Shown here one piece after another: positions 53,527 through 62,325 of a DNA stretch of 64,000 bases; the stretch's first letter is position 1, and the number at the start of each line of letters is the position of its first letter. The stretch lies in the NCBI GenBank assembly GCA_016745075.1, contig JADGDD010000011.1:1-64000 (forward strand), in the 5' to 3' direction. A model generated the notes under the pieces. It was given only the letters and a program-made list of their open reading frames with translations. It was not told the DNA's origin and did no database searches. Made by a program: the position numbers and the translations under genes. The DNA comes from Planctomycetota bacterium. GTDB taxonomy: Bacteria > Planctomycetota > UBA11346.

Positions 53527-56500
53527 TTAATGTTTGCTTTTATCCGTTAAATGTTTTTCAACTTCCATTTGTATGTATTTTAATTTTTTAGCAATAATAC
53601 CTTTGTGACGCTTATGTAGCGTTTCAGCACTGCCTTCGTAAAAAACTTCGACATCATCTACAAAAGTGCCGCTCCAGCGTTCGGCATAAAAACGAATGCC
53701 AGCAATAGCTTCTTCTGGTAACTCTCCTATTGTTTTTCCATCAATGCTGATACTGGCTTTTTTGCCCTCTTTACAGGATATTATAATTTCGTGCCAGCCG
53801 GTATCTTTGAATTTTATATCAGATGAGGGTATGCTATCCACCAGCCAGCCTGAAGCCTTGTACACTTTCTTTCCTGTTTTCTCCCACTCTGGATCGCGTT
53901 TCCAAAGAGTGAAGACTTCTTGTTTCCATTCACCATCACTGGTTAAAGCAACAGGCATCTCATCAAAGGTCCTGTGTTTTGTGACCGTTGGTTCTTTAGA
54001 GCTGATAAAGGCTATATGAAACCTCTTGTATCCTTTGATTTTCCCAAACTCGTCTAAACCACGATGCATATAAAATTTTATATGCCCATTTTTTAGTGGT
54101 TCAGGTAAAGAATGTGATAGTGATGGAGCTATCGTTAGACCGCCAGGAATATTAAAACAATGGGATTCTGAAGCAGCGAATTCTTGTAAATAAGCACATT
54201 GCGAATTGTTCCGTCCATATTGACCGATTAAGTCGGCTATGAGTGATATGTAATGACATGTTTTGTTCTTATATTTTTCAAATGAATATCCCCACCTCGG
54301 CTCGGTTCTGAATACATAGTTAATATCAGGGCTGATCTGACAATTTGTAGTAAGATACCCATCCTTTTTTTGCTTTTTTACATCGGCAACAATATCACCA
54401 TAAGATTCAAAATCCTCGATATAAGCAATTCCGTTTGTGCGTTTTTCAACTATTGGTAGCAGATGATTCTTATGTGGGAAGTCTAGCTGTGCTTGTTTAG
54501 CATAAGATTTGTCTCCATAGTATTTGATATGAAAAATGTGATTATAATAACCACCATCAGGCAGTCCTTCTGTATGCATGATAGGTTCGAGTATTTCATG
54601 GTTTTTACTTACCATTGGCCAATGAGGGTGCCATTCACTATATAAACCGAATCGCGTATGTTTAGCAAAACGCCTAATTGCCATGTCTCTTGCAGAAATC
54701 ATTATCGTGATATGTGTGTTTTCATCTGGCAAATGCTTAAGTGGACCATATTTTTTGAACTTTATTTTTTCTATTTCAAGCAAATTGCTTAGCCCTTCCC
54801 CGTCGTTTTCTCTCAGCCCTTCGCGTGTTGTTTCCATACCGAGATTGTGAGAGTGCCAATCTCTATGTCCTCCAATATTAACCCAGAGAAGTTCTGGGTT
54901 TTCTTTTAATATTTTTTTCATATACACGCTCATTGAGAAGGAGGTCGTGTGGGCATCAGCAAGACGGCCAAGAAGGTCTCTCTCTACACAGCCAGTTCCC
55001 AGCCCTTGATGCCAGCTTCTGTAATGCAACTGTTTCCCAGAAAAACATTTTCGGAAATCCATAAATATTCCAGGACGGGACGCTGATTCAAAGGTCCAAT
55101 CTCCCATGCTTTGTTTCTCTGGAATGCGTAGCATTTCTTCAACTTCCTCTGGTGTGAGTTTTTTTACAGGCGTTAAGGTTTCAGGCAAACTTGCTTGGTA
55201 TTCCTGTAGTATTTTTTCTGCATCGCCGTTATAACACAAGCTGAAGTCATCAACAAAAATGCCAGGGTGTTCTTGTCTGCCATTGAATACCTTAGCACCT
55301 ATTTGACGAAACCCCACCCCTGCAATAGATTCGCTATTTAATTGACCGGCTAATGTGCCATCAACAAATATCGTCGCTTTTTCACCAGTGCGGCACACAA
55401 CCCTTATTTTATGCCAATCTTCTTGAGAAAAGGTAATGCCATCTGTTTTTTGAACAGGAGCATTTGTCGTTGTGAAGATTTCTTTTCCTCCAATATTTTG
55501 AGCATCAAGAATACCTGCGGGTTCTGCGCTCCATCCACGCCAAAACTTAATACGAAAAGCCCGAGACACATTCTTTTCGTCGACCTCTCCAATTATACAT
55601 GGTTTGCTGCGCTTGATATAAAAGTTAACAAAACCATTTTTTAAAACCCTAGGGAACATGTGATACAGCGGATATTCAATGCTGCCACCATATTCTCCTG
55701 AACTTTTATTCATATGGTAGGCTTGGCTATTATTTCTACCGATATTTTCTCCGATTTCTCCACGAACATTCATGCGAGATTGTGATTCATAACGAAATCC
55801 CCACCGAGGCTCTAATAGAAAACTTCTTGAATTGGCATAAGATTCAAAATCATCTTTGTAAACTAAGCCTTCGCTGGTTTTTTCTATAATAGGAAGACTT
55901 CTTGTCTTTTCGGGATAAAATTCTCTGCGGATTGCTGAATCAAATTCTTTGTCGAGAAGTCGGTCCAAGGTTAGTTTCATGTCGTGATAGGAAAATGCCG
56001 TTCGGCAGCTTTGTTGATTACTCTTTTTATATGCTATATAGCCTGCTTTATCTATAATAAGAGTAGGTTCGTTGGTCTTGTTTTCTAGTTTAGAGAAATG
56101 TGTTAAATCATTGTTTTTTTTCTCTATAAGTAAGTCAGGTAATTTATGTTTTTGTGCAAACTCAGTGGCCGCAGCAAATGATTTATTGTAATATTTTTTG
56201 TGTTTCTTCGCATCAAAAACCCAGACAGGAACAAAGATAACACCTTCTTTTTCATATTCTTCTCGCATTTTTTTGTACATCTTAACGGCATTACCTTCCG
56301 TTATTTTCCATTGGTCTGAAACGGAAATTTTTTGCTCTCCATCCCATTCCCAGCGCATACCCATAGAGCAAAGAATGGTGATTTTTCCTGCGGTTTCTGC
56401 ATTGAAGTCAAAAACAGCATCGGAAAAGACATGGCCAAGTATTAAGTCACCTCTGGGTTTCACTGGTGTATCTATGGTGTCATTCAAGCCACGCATATGA

Positions 56501-56694
56501 TGGTGTGGATATTCCAAAAAACGCCTTACAACATCGCTATTGTTGTCAGGTTCAGTTAATGCCTGTGGTGTTGGAGGGCGGTAAGTAAGCCCTTCTTCTA
56601 ATCTCTTTTCTTCTTCTGCATATACCACAGCACTTAATAACAGTGTTCCGGCATATATCGCAGAAATGATTTTATGATTTAATGATTCATTCAT
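53527..56694 (-). CDS. secreted double thioredoxin/LamG-like protein B2
   Basis: This 1055-residue paralogue of B1 has a signal peptide (HKIISAIYAGTLLLSAVVYA). The first half has thioredoxin strands (TLIIDKAGYIAYK), LDRLLDKEFD, then DDFESY, PRWGFRYESQSR and FVDDFSLCYNGDAE. The second half has a diverged thioredoxin part (LLWVNIGGH region) with EDFESY, PRWGYSFEKY and FVDDVEVFYEGSAE. It lies 90 bp upstream of B1 in transcription order. There is only a weak ribosome binding site. No CxxC pair is seen. It was probably produced by tandem duplication of B1 or the reverse. Confidence 0.8.
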   Translation of the reverse strand: MNESLNHKIISAIYAGTLLLSAVVYAEEEKRLEEGLTYRPPTPQALTEPDNNSDVVRRFLEYPHHHMRGLNDTIDTPVKPRGDLILGHVFSDAVFDFNAETAGKITILCSMGMRWEWDGEQKISVSDQWKITEGNAVKMYKKMREEYEKEGVIFVPVWVFDAKKHKKYYNKSFAAATEFAQKHKLPDLLIEKKNNDLTHFSKLENKTNEPTLIIDKAGYIAYKKSNQQSCRTAFSYHDMKLTLDRLLDKEFDSAIRREFYPEKTRSLPIIEKTSEGLVYKDDFESYANSRSFLLEPRWGFRYESQSRMNVRGEIGENIGRNNSQAYHMNKSSGEYGGSIEYPLYHMFPRVLKNGFVNFYIKRSKPCIIGEVDEKNVSRAFRIKFWRGWSAEPAGILDAQNIGGKEIFTTTNAPVQKTDGITFSQEDWHKIRVVCRTGEKATIFVDGTLAGQLNSESIAGVGFRQIGAKVFNGRQEHPGIFVDDFSLCYNGDAEKILQEYQASLPETLTPVKKLTPEEVEEMLRIPEKQSMGDWTFESASRPGIFMDFRKCFSGKQLHYRSWHQGLGTGCVERDLLGRLADAHTTSFSMSVYMKKILKENPELLWVNIGGHRDWHSHNLGMETTREGLRENDGEGLSNLLEIEKIKFKKYGPLKHLPDENTHITIMISARDMAIRRFAKHTRFGLYSEWHPHWPMVSKNHEILEPIMHTEGLPDGGYYNHIFHIKYYGDKSYAKQAQLDFPHKNHLLPIVEKRTNGIAYIEDFESYGDIVADVKKQKKDGYLTTNCQISPDINYVFRTEPRWGYSFEKYKNKTCHYISLIADLIGQYGRNNSQCAYLQEFAASESHCFNIPGGLTIAPSLSHSLPEPLKNGHIKFYMHRGLDEFGKIKGYKRFHIAFISSKEPTVTKHRTFDEMPVALTSDGEWKQEVFTLWKRDPEWEKTGKKVYKASGWLVDSIPSSDIKFKDTGWHEIIISCKEGKKASISIDGKTIGELPEEAIAGIRFYAERWSGTFVDDVEVFYEGSAETLHKRHKGIIAKKLKYIQMEVEKHLTDKSKH

Positions 56695-57016
56695 GATAAC
56701 ATCTTTCGTTGGTTTTGATTGCTGGAGAGATTTTGTTCTTTCTTCTTAATAAGCTATTGCGAAGATTCGGTTTGCATAATGTTGCCAACGGGGTTAGATG
56801 CTTAGGAAGTGAGCGTTTCGTTTTGGCTACGAAATAATGTTCCCAGATCACAGCGTTCTTTCGGACAAAATCCACCTAGATATTTGCTTTTTTTGTTTCA
56901 TGGAATTCCTTATGCTTTTTGTGTGGTGTTTTGGGAAACCGTTCTTTCCATGTGTCTATTCAGGTGTACTTTTCTGTTTAGAATCAATAGCTTGCAGTGG
57001 CCATCTGCTGTTCTCT
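56695..57016 (-). other. intergenic stretch holding a duplicated leader
   Basis: No intact gene was found. At 56848-56901 a 17-codon minus-strand frame begins MKQKKQIS, the same eight residues that open A1. The flanking 40 or so bases (56879-56924) match 50175-50220 with about five differences. It is a remnant of a copied gene start. Confidence 0.6.
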
Positions 57017-58000
57017 TTACTGAGCTTTTTGTAGTGATTTTACGAGTTTTTCTATTTCTAGAATATCTTCTTGGTCAAGTTGCCACCCTGAAGCACCTGC
57101 ATTTTCAGTCATTTGTTCGGGGGTTCTGCCGCCAACTAAAGCTGTTGTTACGCCTGGTTGATGTAATGCCCAGTTAATAGCTAATTGGGCAAGGCTTTTG
57201 CCGTGCTTTTGGGCGATCGGTCGCATTTTCTCTACGGCATCTATATGTTTTTGAAAAGTGTCTCCCTGAAAGATCGGGTCTTGATGACGTGGATCATTTT
57301 TAGGAAAATGTTCGGTTCCTGTGAATCGGCCTGATAGTAGGCCTCTCGTTACTGTGCCAAAACACATCAAGCTAATGTTATTTTCATTGGCATATTTGAG
57401 TACTGGTTCAATGGGAGATGCTGGCGGGTGATCAGGAGCCGACGGTTCATTGAAGCGTCGTTGGAAAATACTTAGGTCATATTGTCCCACATCTATTTTT
57501 GTGTATTTTGCAATTTCTTGCAGCTCTGGAATATCATATTTTGATACTCCAAATGCTCGAATGACTTTCTGGTCTCGTAGATCAGAAAAAACTCGCATGG
57601 TTTCTTCAATGGAGACATGAGGGTTATAAAAGTGTGATAAATAGACATCGATGTAATCAGTTTGTAAGCGTTCAAGGTTCTGTTCTATATTCCGCATCAC
57701 AAAATCATATCCAAATCGTTTGTTTGAATAATCTGCATTATGTTCTATGATTGATACTTTTGTACATATCACCGCATCTTTTCTTCTCCCCTTGAGTGCT
57801 TCTCCAATAATTCTTTCGGAGCTACCTTTGGGGTTTCCATATCCGCCTGCCGTATCAATAAAATTTATACCGTTATTTAATGCGGAATGAATTGTTTTGA
57901 TTGACTGTTCTGTATCCGATCCTGGCCAGCCAAATGACCATGTGCCTAAGGTGACTTCAGACACTTTGATTCCCGATGTTCCTAATTCTTGGTATTCCAT
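57017..58000 (-). CDS. aldo/keto reductase
   Basis: This 327-residue AKR has the family barrel motifs: LGTSGIKVSEVTLGTWSFGW, NFIDTAGGYGNPKGSSERIIGEAL (catalytic Asp and Tyr), VICTKVS (Lys), VYLSHFYNP (His), IRAFGVSKYD, and the NADP site VGGRTPEQMTENAGA. It reduces aldehydes or ketones, often of sugars. The start has AGGAG at 6 bases. It is cytoplasmic, and stands out among large exported neighbours. The upstream gene stops 14 bp before it, so it is in the same leftward operon. Confidence 0.9.
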   Translation of the reverse strand: MEYQELGTSGIKVSEVTLGTWSFGWPGSDTEQSIKTIHSALNNGINFIDTAGGYGNPKGSSERIIGEALKGRRKDAVICTKVSIIEHNADYSNKRFGYDFVMRNIEQNLERLQTDYIDVYLSHFYNPHVSIEETMRVFSDLRDQKVIRAFGVSKYDIPELQEIAKYTKIDVGQYDLSIFQRRFNEPSAPDHPPASPIEPVLKYANENNISLMCFGTVTRGLLSGRFTGTEHFPKNDPRHQDPIFQGDTFQKHIDAVEKMRPIAQKHGKSLAQLAINWALHQPGVTTALVGGRTPEQMTENAGASGWQLDQEDILEIEKLVKSLQKAQ

Positions 58001-58014
58001 GTTTGACTCCTGTG

Positions 58015-60198
58015 TTAATGGTTTGTTAATGGTTTTATTACGTAAACGTTTTCTGGATGGAGGGGGGTGTCGCCTTCGTAGTCATACAGAAAAGAAAAGA
58101 TAATGTTGTCTCCTGCTGTGACTTGAGAAATATGTTCAACAGGGACTTCTCTGCCATCAATTGAAAAATCTACGGCACTGTCAAGAACCAAGTCGAAGGA
58201 GCGGCTTTCATCCGACCCTTTCAACAATCTCTTGCCAATGTGGTAAGGTTTGTTTTTTTTGCTCGGCTCTTGAGCTCCTTGGGCAATGCGTTCTTCCCAA
58301 TAGTGATAGCCTTTCCAGTCATTCGGGTAGTCCGGTTTAGGCATGTGAACCTGAATTTTTCCTTGTTTATCATCTACCCCGACAATCTTGGCTTGAATGA
58401 AAAATCGTCCTGAGGGAGTGATTCTTCCATTTTCATAGCGGAACACCATAATTGCAATTTTATTTTTCATGTCATTGTTTTCATAGCGGTAGATGGCACT
58501 GACTGTATCGCCAACTTTAATGTCATGAATTTGGTGTCCGGCTTTTTTTAGCACGCCTTTTTTGTGGCCTGTTCTTGTTCTCGAATGTATTTTTATTACA
58601 TGGTCGATGACAGGCCCTTTTTTCTGTAGATCATCGGCTCCAGTGATAACAAGCTGGCCTGTCTTGAGATCAATGTCTTTGACGATTCCTTTACTTATGG
58701 TGTATCGTCCATATTCAGCGACATCTGTTTTCCAATGAGTGTTGTAATGTTCGTGCAATTCAGGGTCATCAGTACTGTATTGCCAATTTAAACGTTCCAT
58801 GATTTTCAGGAAACGGATGGTTCGGTTGAATTTAATCCAATAGCCCCAAGTATACCCTAGCGATCTTGGGCAGACATTGTTTTTTTTGTAAATCAGTGCC
58901 CCTAAGGAATGTTGCAGGCTCTGGTTTCCGAACATTGGATTTTCTGTTGGGTTACACTTGATTTTATTTTTATCGATAAAAAGGTAGGCGTATTGTGGTA
59001 AGAAAGCAGCTGTCAAAGTTCCGGCTCTGTTATCGCAAAGAGTATTGAAATGGTTAAAGAATGGGTAATTCATGATGAAATTATTGCGTACTTTAAATGG
59101 GCTTCTGGCCAATAGCCCTGTGTCTGCTGAAGAATTTACAACGAGATTTTTCACTACAGAGATGGCCCCTGTGCTATTGTTATTCGTCCCGATATAATCC
59201 TGTGATATGCCCCAATTTGTGAAATAATAAAAATTTACATGATTTTTATAAATTGGGTACAGCATATTCCACTGAATAACATCGTAATAGAAATCAAAGG
59301 TATCAGCAGGGGCGTGAGAAAAGATAAGCAGTGGTTTTCCTTTGTTTCTCAACTCATTCAGGGTTATAGAGCATTCTGCGTTTTCTTTGGTGGCATGAAG
59401 TAAGTCTGGAACAAGCTTCTTGTGCCCATTTATTTCCTGAATACTGTACCCTTTAAATTGTGTGCCATATTTAGATAAGTATTGCGGTGTTAAAAAACCT
59501 TGAAATTGGGTTTTGTACCAATCTGGGCTGAAAGGTGTTTCTTTCAGAATTTTATCATAGGATAAAGCACTGAAATTGGGTACGGCTTTTCCGTGGGGCA
59601 ATGGATAGAATTGGCTTAAGGTATCGCGCCAATCTATTCCACCCATTTTATACACTGATTTATGGAAACTGGAAAAAGCATAACTCATTCCACTGTGCGT
59701 TTTGGCTGTTCCTGCCAGAAAATAACGCATTTCATCTATTTCTTTTCTGGTAAACAAGCCTTGTTTCCACCCCTTTACAAAGAGCTTGCCTGTTGGCTCG
59801 TTTTGATTGCAGGATTTTACGGGGGACAGCGTTGCTTGAATAATGTACCGATAGTCTTTGTCTTTTTCATCAAGAACTCCATCTTTCTTCCATTTTTCCA
59901 GCATTGCTTTGCCTTTGCCTTCTCTGAAATCCAAGTAATTTTTGACGCATTGGTTTCCAAAATCAGTTAAATTGTTTTTTTCATATTGTGTGTTGATTTT
60001 AGCTGCCAGAATAATCGCCGCTCCTATTTCTATTTCTTTTAAATCGGGATGCCTTTCGTAGATGCCTTTGTGCTCGTCAAAGAGAATCTCTATCCATGCA
60101 TCAAATGTTTTTAAGTCCTGCGACGAGTTCTCCTGTCCATGCACGGCTGTGATAATAAGGTTGAGGCAGAGTATACAGAAAAGAAGGTGATTTTGCAT
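58015..60198 (-). CDS. secreted deiodinase-like thioredoxin-fold protein A2
   Basis: This 727-residue protein, close in layout to A1, has signal peptide LLFCILCLNLIITAVHG, N-domain with FTRKEIDEMRYFLAG, and thioredoxin-like core LLIFSHAPADTFDFYYD ... LCDNRAGTLTAAFLPQYAYLFID. Two C-terminal beta domains follow: IVKDIDLKTGQLVITG ... IKVGDTVSAIYRY, then MPKPDYPNDWKGYHYWEE ... DSAVDFSIDG. Cys/Sec is absent at the deiodinase active position, and no in-frame TGA exists. It starts 6 bp after the stop of the A3 gene. Function is unknown. Confidence 0.8.
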   Translation of the reverse strand: MQNHLLFCILCLNLIITAVHGQENSSQDLKTFDAWIEILFDEHKGIYERHPDLKEIEIGAAIILAAKINTQYEKNNLTDFGNQCVKNYLDFREGKGKAMLEKWKKDGVLDEKDKDYRYIIQATLSPVKSCNQNEPTGKLFVKGWKQGLFTRKEIDEMRYFLAGTAKTHSGMSYAFSSFHKSVYKMGGIDWRDTLSQFYPLPHGKAVPNFSALSYDKILKETPFSPDWYKTQFQGFLTPQYLSKYGTQFKGYSIQEINGHKKLVPDLLHATKENAECSITLNELRNKGKPLLIFSHAPADTFDFYYDVIQWNMLYPIYKNHVNFYYFTNWGISQDYIGTNNNSTGAISVVKNLVVNSSADTGLLARSPFKVRNNFIMNYPFFNHFNTLCDNRAGTLTAAFLPQYAYLFIDKNKIKCNPTENPMFGNQSLQHSLGALIYKKNNVCPRSLGYTWGYWIKFNRTIRFLKIMERLNWQYSTDDPELHEHYNTHWKTDVAEYGRYTISKGIVKDIDLKTGQLVITGADDLQKKGPVIDHVIKIHSRTRTGHKKGVLKKAGHQIHDIKVGDTVSAIYRYENNDMKNKIAIMVFRYENGRITPSGRFFIQAKIVGVDDKQGKIQVHMPKPDYPNDWKGYHYWEERIAQGAQEPSKKNKPYHIGKRLLKGSDESRSFDLVLDSAVDFSIDGREVPVEHISQVTAGDNIIFSFLYDYEGDTPLHPENVYVIKPLTNH

Positions 60199-60204
60199 AG
60201 TATT

Positions 60205-62205
60205 TTAGATCCTTGCCGAGGCACGTATGAGTGCGGAGGGGAGTACCTCTTTTCCGGCATGGCGATGATGATACCACACACAGAGGGTATCGCCGGTTTG
60301 GAAGTTGCTGGGGTGTGCATTTTTGCCGTTGTGGTAGAAGAGTGTGTCGTCTGAGACTGTAATGATGATATTTTTGTTATCTCGTGCGATCCACTTTTGC
60401 AGGGTATCGTAATTTTCTTTCGCATGGTCGATCAAGGTGATACGGTCCTTCTCTTCTTCAATCCACTGTTTCCCTTTCATGTGCTCTACTGGCAATAAGG
60501 GTTGCATGACGAGTTCTTTCTTTTCGGTATTATATGAGAGCAGTTTTCCCAACAGATAACTGTCTCCTGTTGGTTTTAGTTCGATGTCGAGTTTTCGTCC
60601 CCAGAGTTTCATGTCGGTTGCACGGTATGTATCGTGACCTGTCTGTATAAAACCCTGTCCAAAAATAACTTCTCCAACTTCAATGGATTCAAAGTCTATC
60701 GCTACACCATGTGCTTTGATACTGGCCGTTTTCGGCACATAAATGGTCATTGGGTAGGGAGGGTTGAAGTACTCATCGTAGTCTGGGCCACGAGGCATGA
60801 CTGAGAATGTTGATGGCCTCCCTTGAATGGAGAGGGTTCTGTTCTTGTTATCAACCGAAGTGACAGGGCTTCCCAATAGGTACATGGTTGTACTGCCGTC
60901 TTTCTGTAGTCCTTCATTTATACGATGAACTCCACTCCTGTGCTCTACGGTATCAAAGGGTTCCTGATTCTTGAGGTATTCGCCTTGATTCGCTAATAAT
61001 TTTCGTATTTCTTGTTCGACCATATTAGCCCAAGGAAATTGTGGACACATTCCTCTTTGAGGAGGAATCGTTTCACCATACACCCAGCCCGTAGAACTGG
61101 ATTGCCAAGCCACATGCCCATTTTTATCAATGAGTACAGCATTGCTCTCTCCTCCCTTTGCTTGAAAGAGATTGGTGATGGTTCCGGACATGTTGTCCAA
61201 TAAGCAGGGATAGGTCAGACTGGGGTAGGTCATATACACTTTTTTTGCCATGCGGGCTCGGTCTTCATAACTCTCAGCATGTCCAGGAAGCTCATTGCCA
61301 ACATAGGGTTTAAAGTAATTCCGAGTGGTTGGGCCATGAATAAGAAAGTCCCAAAGCTCCATATTTACCCAGTAGATGTTTACATGATTGTGGTAGGATT
61401 GGTGCAGATGTTCAAGTATTGGGGCCACCTGAGCAAAGAGGGTATCCATGGCATCGGCTAAGACTAATAGCACGGGTTTGCTGCCTCTGTGTTCCTGTAT
61501 ATGAACCACACCATCACCTTGGGGCATGGCTTCATTTTTTCCAAAGGCTTTCAGGTTTCCATCTGTATGTTCAAGGGTGTATCCTTGAAACCAGGTAAAG
61601 AACTCATCGCAGGCTTCCAGTTCCATCAGCTTGAAATAATCCGCGTGGGGGGCCTCTGTGTAGTCGGGGCTTATGAGTGCTTGTTCCATTTTCAGCATAC
61701 GCAGCTCTGGAACTTTGTATCCCAATGGAAGGTAGCAGGACGGGCCTAAGGCATGTAATCCCAGTTCATAAGGGCGATAGGGAACTCGTAAAATTTTACA
61801 TTCGCACCAGATGCGATATTCCCAGAGTCGCTCCATTTCTTCCGTAGAAAATGACTCGCCTTGGTAGCCTTTGATCATCAACTCTTTTCCTTCGAGTCTC
61901 AGTTCTTCAACATATCTGCGATAGGAGTCATCTTGCGAGGATAGAAGGGTTCCTTGCTCATGACGAGAAAAAAGTTTATCACCTCGCCATATACAAATTC
62001 CCTTTGCCAGACGCCGCCATTCAGGTGAAAGCTCTTTTGGGAATGAATTGTCTAAAATGGATTCTGCGAGTTCCCACCCTTGAGGGTTGAGCCACTCCAG
62101 AAAGCCATTGAGATGAATAAGCCTGTCTGTATGTTTTTCGGCATAGTCCGCCTGAATGGCGTAGACCAAGCCCTTCTTCAAACTCTCTACATTCTCTTTT
62201 TTCAT
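60205..62205 (-). CDS. deiodinase-like thioredoxin-fold protein A3, no signal peptide
   Basis: From ATG 62205 (AAGGGAT upstream) the product has 666 residues and no signal peptide, unlike its paralogues. It shows the helical part with FSTEEMERLWEYR and the thioredoxin-like core LLVLADAMDTLFAQV ... LDNMSGTITNLFQAKGGESNAVLID, which is the part closest to iodothyronine deiodinase. Divergent C-terminal beta domains carry YNPPYPMTIYVPK-type segments. No Cys or Sec lies at the active position. It may act inside the cell or be exported another way. It is upstream of A2 with a 6-bp gap. Confidence 0.78.
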   Translation of the reverse strand: MKKENVESLKKGLVYAIQADYAEKHTDRLIHLNGFLEWLNPQGWELAESILDNSFPKELSPEWRRLAKGICIWRGDKLFSRHEQGTLLSSQDDSYRRYVEELRLEGKELMIKGYQGESFSTEEMERLWEYRIWCECKILRVPYRPYELGLHALGPSCYLPLGYKVPELRMLKMEQALISPDYTEAPHADYFKLMELEACDEFFTWFQGYTLEHTDGNLKAFGKNEAMPQGDGVVHIQEHRGSKPVLLVLADAMDTLFAQVAPILEHLHQSYHNHVNIYWVNMELWDFLIHGPTTRNYFKPYVGNELPGHAESYEDRARMAKKVYMTYPSLTYPCLLDNMSGTITNLFQAKGGESNAVLIDKNGHVAWQSSSTGWVYGETIPPQRGMCPQFPWANMVEQEIRKLLANQGEYLKNQEPFDTVEHRSGVHRINEGLQKDGSTTMYLLGSPVTSVDNKNRTLSIQGRPSTFSVMPRGPDYDEYFNPPYPMTIYVPKTASIKAHGVAIDFESIEVGEVIFGQGFIQTGHDTYRATDMKLWGRKLDIELKPTGDSYLLGKLLSYNTEKKELVMQPLLPVEHMKGKQWIEEEKDRITLIDHAKENYDTLQKWIARDNKNIIITVSDDTLFYHNGKNAHPSNFQTGDTLCVWYHHRHAGKEVLPSALIRASARI

Positions 62206-62325
62206 AAGATCCCTTTTTTTCTGTTCTATCTTCAATACGTTGCAATCGCCCGGGTCTGACATTTATCAATAAAAATGGGATCATGCATACTCAACCACTA
62301 TAATCTTTTATTCCTGCAATTTGTC

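Noticed and set aside
56809..57177. Plus-strand frame opposite the aldo/keto reductase
   Set aside because: It is antisense to the conserved AKR C-terminus and the copied leader, and it shows only hydrophobic shadow sequence.
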